Below, in pieces: positions 6,388-9,257 of a stretch of 9,257 bases of DNA. A program made the position numbers and the translations under genes. The stretch comes from CALXXL01 sp964512385. GTDB taxonomy: Bacteria; Verrucomicrobiota; Lentisphaeria; Victivallales; Victivallaceae. Location of the stretch: NCBI GenBank assembly GCA_964512385.1, contig CAZEHZ010000090.1, positions 1-9,257 of the forward strand, given 5' to 3'. The first letter of the stretch is position 1. Each line of letters starts with the position of its first letter. The notes under the pieces were generated by a model. That model saw only the letters and a list, made by a program, of their open reading frames with translations, ran no database searches and was not told the DNA's origin.

Positions 6388-6487
6388 AGAGAGCAGGTTA
6401 ATCTCTGAACAATATATGCATCGGGGGCGCAAGCCCTTATCGTACTCAAGTTTTAGTAGAGTTATAATGCCTGCTCTCTCCTTTTTT
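6388..6487 (+). ncRNA. Putative structured RNA of about 100 nt, family not recognised (sRNA or attenuator leader)
   Basis: AGAGAGCAGG (6388-6397) and CCTGCTCTCT (6470-6479) are exact reverse complements and would close the RNA with a 10-bp helix, followed immediately by CC and six T residues (6482-6487), like an intrinsic terminator. Inside, GGGGGC, GCAA, GCCCTT (6423-6438) makes a 6-bp hairpin, with two G-U pairs, capped by a GNRA tetraloop. TACT/AGTA (6443-6446 with 6455-6458) can form a second small hairpin, or CTCT (6403-6406) can pair with AGAG (6458-6461) to extend the rod. The promoter places the transcript's 5' end on the first base of the closing helix. I see none of the conserved cores of SRP RNA, c-di-GMP, SAM, TPP, THF or glycine riboswitches, or hammerhead. 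No good promoter separates it from the SGNH gene 30 nt downstream, so cis regulation by termination is as likely as a free small RNA. Confidence 0.6.
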
Positions 6488-6517
6488 AAAAATTTTAAAC
6501 GTTATTATGGGGTAAAT

Positions 6518-7417
6518 ATGAGATTAAAAAACTTGTTTATAGGAGTAATAATAATGGTTTCAGCTTATATTTCGGCCGCAGAATTAAAGGTTCTGACCAT
6601 CGGGAACAGCTTTGCCGACAGTGTTTTTGTATATTTACCCCAAATTGCCGCCGCCATGCCGGATTGCAAATTAGTGCTGGAGCGAGCCAATTTACCGGGA
6701 TGTTCGTTAAAAAGACATTGGGAATTGGTGGAGAAATCGACGGCGGATGAAACAGTGAAACCGTATAACGGTAAATCACTTAAAGAGATTTTGCAGTCGG
6801 AAAAATGGGACTATGTTACCTTACAGCAGGCCAGCCCGTACAGTTGGCGTGAAGAGTCTTACCAACCGTATTTGAGTAATTTACTGGAGTTTGTCCATAC
6901 CAATTCGCCCACAGCCGAGGTGGTGTTACAGCAGACCTGGAGCTATCGCTTTGATGATCCCCGTTTGGCGGAGTGGCAAATTACTCCGGAGCAAATGTAT
7001 CAGAATATTTTGGCGTGTTATAATAAATTTGCCGCTGAACTCAAATTACGACAGATTCCGACCGGATATGCGGTTAATATGGCTCGTGAAACTCAAGACG
7101 TTAAATTTAAAGAGTATGATTTGGCGGCGGTGAACAGTTTACAGTATCCGGCGGAGCTGCCGGATCAAACCGGGTCGCTGGTGAACGGAATTTGGTGGGG
7201 GCAGGGCGATGACGGCAGTTTTTTACTGCGTCGAGACGCCTATCATTTGAATAAACGCGGTCAGTATTTGCAGGCGTGTTTGTGGTTTGAGTTTTTATTT
7301 AAAACTCCGGCCACCAAAATTGAGTTTGCACCGCCGGAAATAACGCCCGAAGACGCCGGATTTTTGCGTGAAACCGCACATCAGAGTTTGTTGGATTTTA
7401 AGCAGGTTAATCAATAA
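6518..7417 (+). CDS. Exported SGNH-hydrolase-like protein, DUF4886 type
   Basis: From the ATG at 6518 the protein has 299 residues. Residues 1-21 look like a Sec signal peptide: basic RLK, hydrophobic LFIGVIIMVSAYI, then SAA before the mature start. The mature part begins with KVLTIGNSF (24-32), an SGNH block I in which Ser31 would be the nucleophile. It continues with LPGCSLKRH (59-67), the WDYVTLQQAS segment (97-106) characteristic of DUF4886 proteins, and a C-terminal DAYHLNKRGQY (240-250) supplying the Asp240/His243 pair. It probably hydrolyses an ester, perhaps an O-acyl group on a glycan, in the periplasm or outside; the substrate is unknown. The start is uncertain: a better ribosome site precedes Met13 (6554). 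It follows the structured RNA element and lies 17 nt before a second SGNH gene, so the two form a pair. Confidence 0.8.
   Translation: MRLKNLFIGVIIMVSAYISAAELKVLTIGNSFADSVFVYLPQIAAAMPDCKLVLERANLPGCSLKRHWELVEKSTADETVKPYNGKSLKEILQSEKWDYVTLQQASPYSWREESYQPYLSNLLEFVHTNSPTAEVVLQQTWSYRFDDPRLAEWQITPEQMYQNILACYNKFAAELKLRQIPTGYAVNMARETQDVKFKEYDLAAVNSLQYPAELPDQTGSLVNGIWWGQGDDGSFLLRRDAYHLNKRGQYLQACLWFEFLFKTPATKIEFAPPEITPEDAGFLRETAHQSLLDFKQVNQ
6541..6545 (+). promoter_or_regulatory. Strong ribosome-site-like sequence inside the DUF4886-like gene
   Basis: AGGAG sits 8 nt before an in-frame ATG at 6554. Starting there would remove the N-terminal half of the predicted signal peptide. The upstream ATG at 6518, with only GGGG (6509-6512) before it, keeps the signal peptide. 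The two lines of evidence disagree. Confidence 0.4.
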
Positions 7418-7434
7418 ATATATGGAGCAAAACA

Positions 7435-8625
7435 ATGAATAAGAAGTGTTTGGCCGTCGCCGCCGCTATGTGCGTCGCCGCAGGATTATGCGCCGCCGAG
7501 GTGAAATCCACCAAAATTGAAGATGTTGACCGTTATATGACTTATAAAGAGCCGGATACGGAAAATTTAATCTGGTTTAAACCCAGTATTGAAGAAAATG
7601 CGCCGTTTAAGTTAATCGGCTTTGCGTGGTATGGCCAAGACGGTGAATATTTTCGTTTACCCAAAGAACCCGGCGTTACTTTGCGGGACGGCGTAACCTA
7701 TTTGGCTAAACATACCGCCGGCGGACAGGTGCGTTTCCGTACCAACAGCAATCGAGTGGTAGTGCGGGCCAAAACCCGCGGGTTTGGCGTAATGAATCAT
7801 ATGCCGCAAACCGGCTCCGGCGGTTTTGACCTGTATGTGGGCGACGGTACTAAGCAGAATTTTTGTGGTACCACCACTTACGGTTTAAATGAAACTGAAT
7901 TTAAAAGCCAGCTTTTTGGCGCGGGAGATGGTAAGACCATGCACGATTTTACCCTGAATTTTCCACTTTATAACGGTGTGGAGTCGGTGGAAATCGGGAT
8001 TGATAAAGATGCTCAATTAGAACAACCTTTGCCGTTCAGCGATGATCGTCCGGTGGTGATTTACGGTACCAGTATTACACAGGGCGGATGTGCGTCCCGT
8101 CCCGGAATGCTGTTCACCAACATTTTAAGCCGTCGGTTAAATGTACCGTTCATCAATCTTGGCTTTTCCGGCAACGGTTGCGGCGACCCGGAATTGGCGG
8201 AATTGATTTGTCAAATCCCCAACCCCCGGTTGATTATTCTGGACTATGAAGCCAACTCGCTGACGTTGGATATGAACACTACATTAGAGCCGTTTATGGA
8301 TATCTTACGCAAGAATTTGCCGGATACTCCGATTTTGATTATGACCAGAGTCCGTTTTTCAGAAGAAGCCACTTTAAAGACCAACACCATGGCCGATGAA
8401 CGCAGTAATGCCGCCGCCGTTCGCTTTCAACATCAGAAAAATGAGTATGACCGTTGGGTGAAAAAAGGCGATAAGCACATTTATTTCTTAGACGGCGGTA
8501 CGTTGATGGGTGATGATTATGCGGACTGCTTTGTAGACGGGATTCATCCTACCGACTTAGGTTTTTACCGCATGGCCAATACGATGGAACCGGTATTAAA
8601 GCAGATTTTCGAACAGGAAAAATAA
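7435..8625 (+). CDS. Exported two-domain SGNH/GDSL esterase
   Basis: The 396-residue protein starts with a signal peptide (MNKK, then an Ala-rich core to about residue 21, AAE at the cleavage region). The Cys at 19 is not in a proper lipobox. Residues about 45-190 form a beta-rich N-terminal domain containing GFDLYV (130-135), the GxDLY-type motif found in front of SGNH esterase domains. The catalytic domain follows: block I YGTSITQGG (Ser213), block II GFSGNG (Gly246), block III DYEANS (Asn274) and block V DGIHPTDLG (Asp368, His371). All four catalytic blocks are intact, so an active esterase, probably deacylating a carbohydrate or similar ester outside the cytoplasm, is likely. GGAG (7424-7427) is a good ribosome site. 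It is the last gene before a strong terminator and presumably shares a transcript with the preceding SGNH gene. Confidence 0.9.
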   Translation: MNKKCLAVAAAMCVAAGLCAAEVKSTKIEDVDRYMTYKEPDTENLIWFKPSIEENAPFKLIGFAWYGQDGEYFRLPKEPGVTLRDGVTYLAKHTAGGQVRFRTNSNRVVVRAKTRGFGVMNHMPQTGSGGFDLYVGDGTKQNFCGTTTYGLNETEFKSQLFGAGDGKTMHDFTLNFPLYNGVESVEIGIDKDAQLEQPLPFSDDRPVVIYGTSITQGGCASRPGMLFTNILSRRLNVPFINLGFSGNGCGDPELAELICQIPNPRLIILDYEANSLTLDMNTTLEPFMDILRKNLPDTPILIMTRVRFSEEATLKTNTMADERSNAAAVRFQHQKNEYDRWVKKGDKHIYFLDGGTLMGDDYADCFVDGIHPTDLGFYRMANTMEPVLKQIFEQEK

Positions 8626-8643
8626 GATTTTCCGTTTTCTTAG

Positions 8644-8689
8644 TTACTTTGCCCGGTTAAAAACCACTGACCGGTCAAAGTAATTTTTT
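8644..8689 (+). terminator. Intrinsic terminator after the SGNH gene pair
   Basis: TTACTTTGCCCGGT (8644-8657) pairs with ACCGGTCAAAGTAA (8670-8683) over 14 positions with one mismatch, leaving a 12-nt loop, and six T residues (8684-8689) follow at once. It begins 18 nt after the esterase stop codon. Confidence 0.92.
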
Positions 8690-8829
8690 GTATTTCGCAA
8701 TAAAAAGTGTTAATATTGAGCGCCGCCGGAATAAAGAGTCCAAGAAATTACAAAGCATTTCATAATCAGTCAAAAAACAACTATGCGCAAAATCACCGAC
8801 ATGACCTCATACGTCCAATAAGACTTTTT

Positions 8830-8928
8830 TCAGCGCTTTGTCGAGGTTTGTGATGTGTTCTTGGGTTTTGCGTTAGTCAGCAAACCCAGCAATCTGCCGA
8901 TCAAATTCAGAAACTTCTTTTTTACCAT
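8830..8928 (-). CDS. Very short reading frame, possible gene remnant (32 codons)
   Basis: On the minus strand an ATG (8928-8926) opens a 32-codon frame with a basic, Leu-rich start (MVKKKFLNLIGRLLGLLT) and a Lys/Thr-rich end. AGGTGG (8937-8932) lies 3 nt before it and a promoter-like pair lies upstream, which is more than chance usually offers. In the adjacent frame a protein-like sequence runs for about 70 codons, broken by a TAA and a TGA and including RKTQEHITNLDKALKKVLLDV-like helix-forming stretches. That pattern would fit a decayed gene as well as a small protein. I recognise no family, and the evidence is weak. Confidence 0.18.
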   Translation of the reverse strand: MVKKKFLNLIGRLLGLLTNAKPKNTSQTSTKR

Positions 8929-8952
8929 AAACCACCTATTTTATTGAAGCAT

Positions 8953-8981
8953 AATATAACTACAGTTTGTAGTTTACACAA
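8953..8981 (-). promoter_or_regulatory. Possible minus-strand promoter with an operator-like inverted repeat
   Basis: Reading the minus strand, TTGTGT (8981-8976) is followed after 17 bp by TATATT (8958-8953). The spacer is almost filled by a perfect 7-bp inverted repeat with a 3-bp centre, AACTACA/TGTAGTT (8958-8974). A repressor-type site between -35 and -10 is a plausible reading. The element would drive the short frame beginning at 8928. Confidence 0.3.
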
Positions 8982-9161
8982 AATTTTTTATAGACTTATT
9001 CACACCGCATCGCAACGTCTTTTGTGGACAATTTCAGCCAAAATTATTCTGCATGTTTGCTTGTGACCATGCGTAAAAATTTAACAAATGTTGTCTCTTT
9101 TTTTGCATGTTTTTTTCATTTCAATCATTGACGAACAAAAACTACTTTTTTTTTTCATATC

Positions 9162-9190
9162 TTGACTATTTATTTTATTTTAAATCATAA
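9162..9190 (+). promoter_or_regulatory. Weak promoter-like element pointing out of the window
   Basis: TTGACT (9162-9167, 5/6) is followed after 17 bp by TCATAA (9185-9190), a poor -10; CATAAA at 18 bp is an alternative. Being in very AT-rich DNA, such matches arise easily. It would serve a plus-strand gene to the right. Confidence 0.2.
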
Positions 9191-9198
9191 AATAACTT

Positions 9199-9226
9199 TA
9201 TAGAATTAGTTTCACTGTATAGAATT
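9199..9226. repeat. 9-bp direct repeat, 19-bp period
   Basis: TATAGAATT occurs at 9199-9207 and again at 9218-9226. The spacing is close to two helical turns, so it could be a paired protein-binding site near a promoter. In AT-rich sequence chance is also possible. Confidence 0.4.
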
Positions 9227-9257
9227 TGTTTTGTTGTTTGATAATAATGTACCGCAG

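Larger units (their letters stand above)
8690..9257. other. AT-rich intergenic region without a convincing gene
   Basis: These 568 bases are clearly richer in A+T than the coding part and contain no open frame of notable length on either strand. Visible contents are a possible minus-strand promoter with a short reading frame (8830-8981), T-runs of 7, 7 and 10 (9098-9104, 9110-9116, 9146-9155), and 9-bp direct repeats near 9199-9226. No tRNA, CRISPR or insertion-sequence ends are evident. Confidence 0.7.

Noticed and set aside
6388..6479. The inverted repeat as the ends of a miniature transposable element
   Set aside because: No target-site duplication flanks the arms, and the promoter position and U-run fit an RNA gene better. 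A second genomic copy would reopen the question.
6388..6487. SRP (4.5S) RNA or 6S RNA
   Set aside because: The GGAAGGAAGCAGCC-like apical motif of SRP RNA is absent, and 100 nt is too short for the usual 6S RNA with its large central bubble.
6416..6517. In-frame upstream extension of the DUF4886-like gene to an ATG at 6416
   Set aside because: That ATG lies inside the structured RNA, has no ribosome site, and would bury the clear signal peptide behind 34 unrelated residues.
8732..8946. Plus-strand protein-like frame across 8732-8946
   Set aside because: It contains an internal stop, lacks a ribosome site and overlaps the slightly better minus-strand candidate; no family recognised.
9051..9072. 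GCATG/CATGC inverted repeat in the AT-rich tail
   Set aside because: Only 5 bp with a 12-nt loop and no U-run directly after; too weak to call a terminator or operator.

Overview
The window reads as chromosomal DNA of a Gram-negative bacterium. It encodes two lipopolysaccharide inner-core enzymes (a WaaG-type glycosyltransferase and a WaaP-type core kinase), two exported SGNH esterases, and ordinary RNA-modification genes. The mix of WaaG/WaaP, a creatininase-family hydrolase, a DUF4886-like protein and a two-domain SGNH esterase, at moderate GC with GCC/CCG-rich codons, would fit the PVC group (Lentisphaerota or Kiritimatiellota). That placement is an inference from gene content; no marker gene here proves it.

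Left end, minus strand (1-983): a TrmH/SpoU 2'-O-ribose RNA methyltransferase is followed, through an ATGA stop/start overlap, by the first 53 codons of a probable HAD-type hydrolase that runs off the window. Its promoter lies in the 194-bp divergent gap (984-1177). There an imperfect palindrome (1031-1069) carries a -35/-10 pair on each strand, so the two divergent transcripts appear to start from the same DNA.

Centre, plus strand (1178-6335): six tightly packed genes look like one operon. They are waaG, waaP (adjacent stop and start), truA (3-nt gap), a creatininase-family amidohydrolase (23-nt gap), a membrane-anchored staphylococcal-nuclease-type nuclease (20-nt overlap) and a NagD-type HAD phosphatase (16-nt gap). 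waaG and waaP act together on the LPS inner core. The others are housekeeping or of unknown substrate and share only transcription.

Right, plus strand (6353-8689): a promoter with a perfect TATAAT precedes a compact element of about 100 nt (6388-6487). Its ends form an exact 10-bp helix followed at once by a U-run. It matches no RNA family I can name and is the most interesting object in the window. It could be a small RNA, or a transcription-attenuating leader for the next two genes: an exported DUF4886-like SGNH protein and an exported two-domain SGNH esterase. A strong intrinsic terminator (8644-8689) closes this unit.

Right end (8690-9257): AT-rich DNA with no convincing gene. It holds a minus-strand promoter-like element with a 7-bp inverted repeat in its spacer, upstream of a 32-codon reading frame that may be a gene remnant. 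It also has T-runs and a pair of 9-bp direct repeats near a possible promoter for a gene beyond the window.
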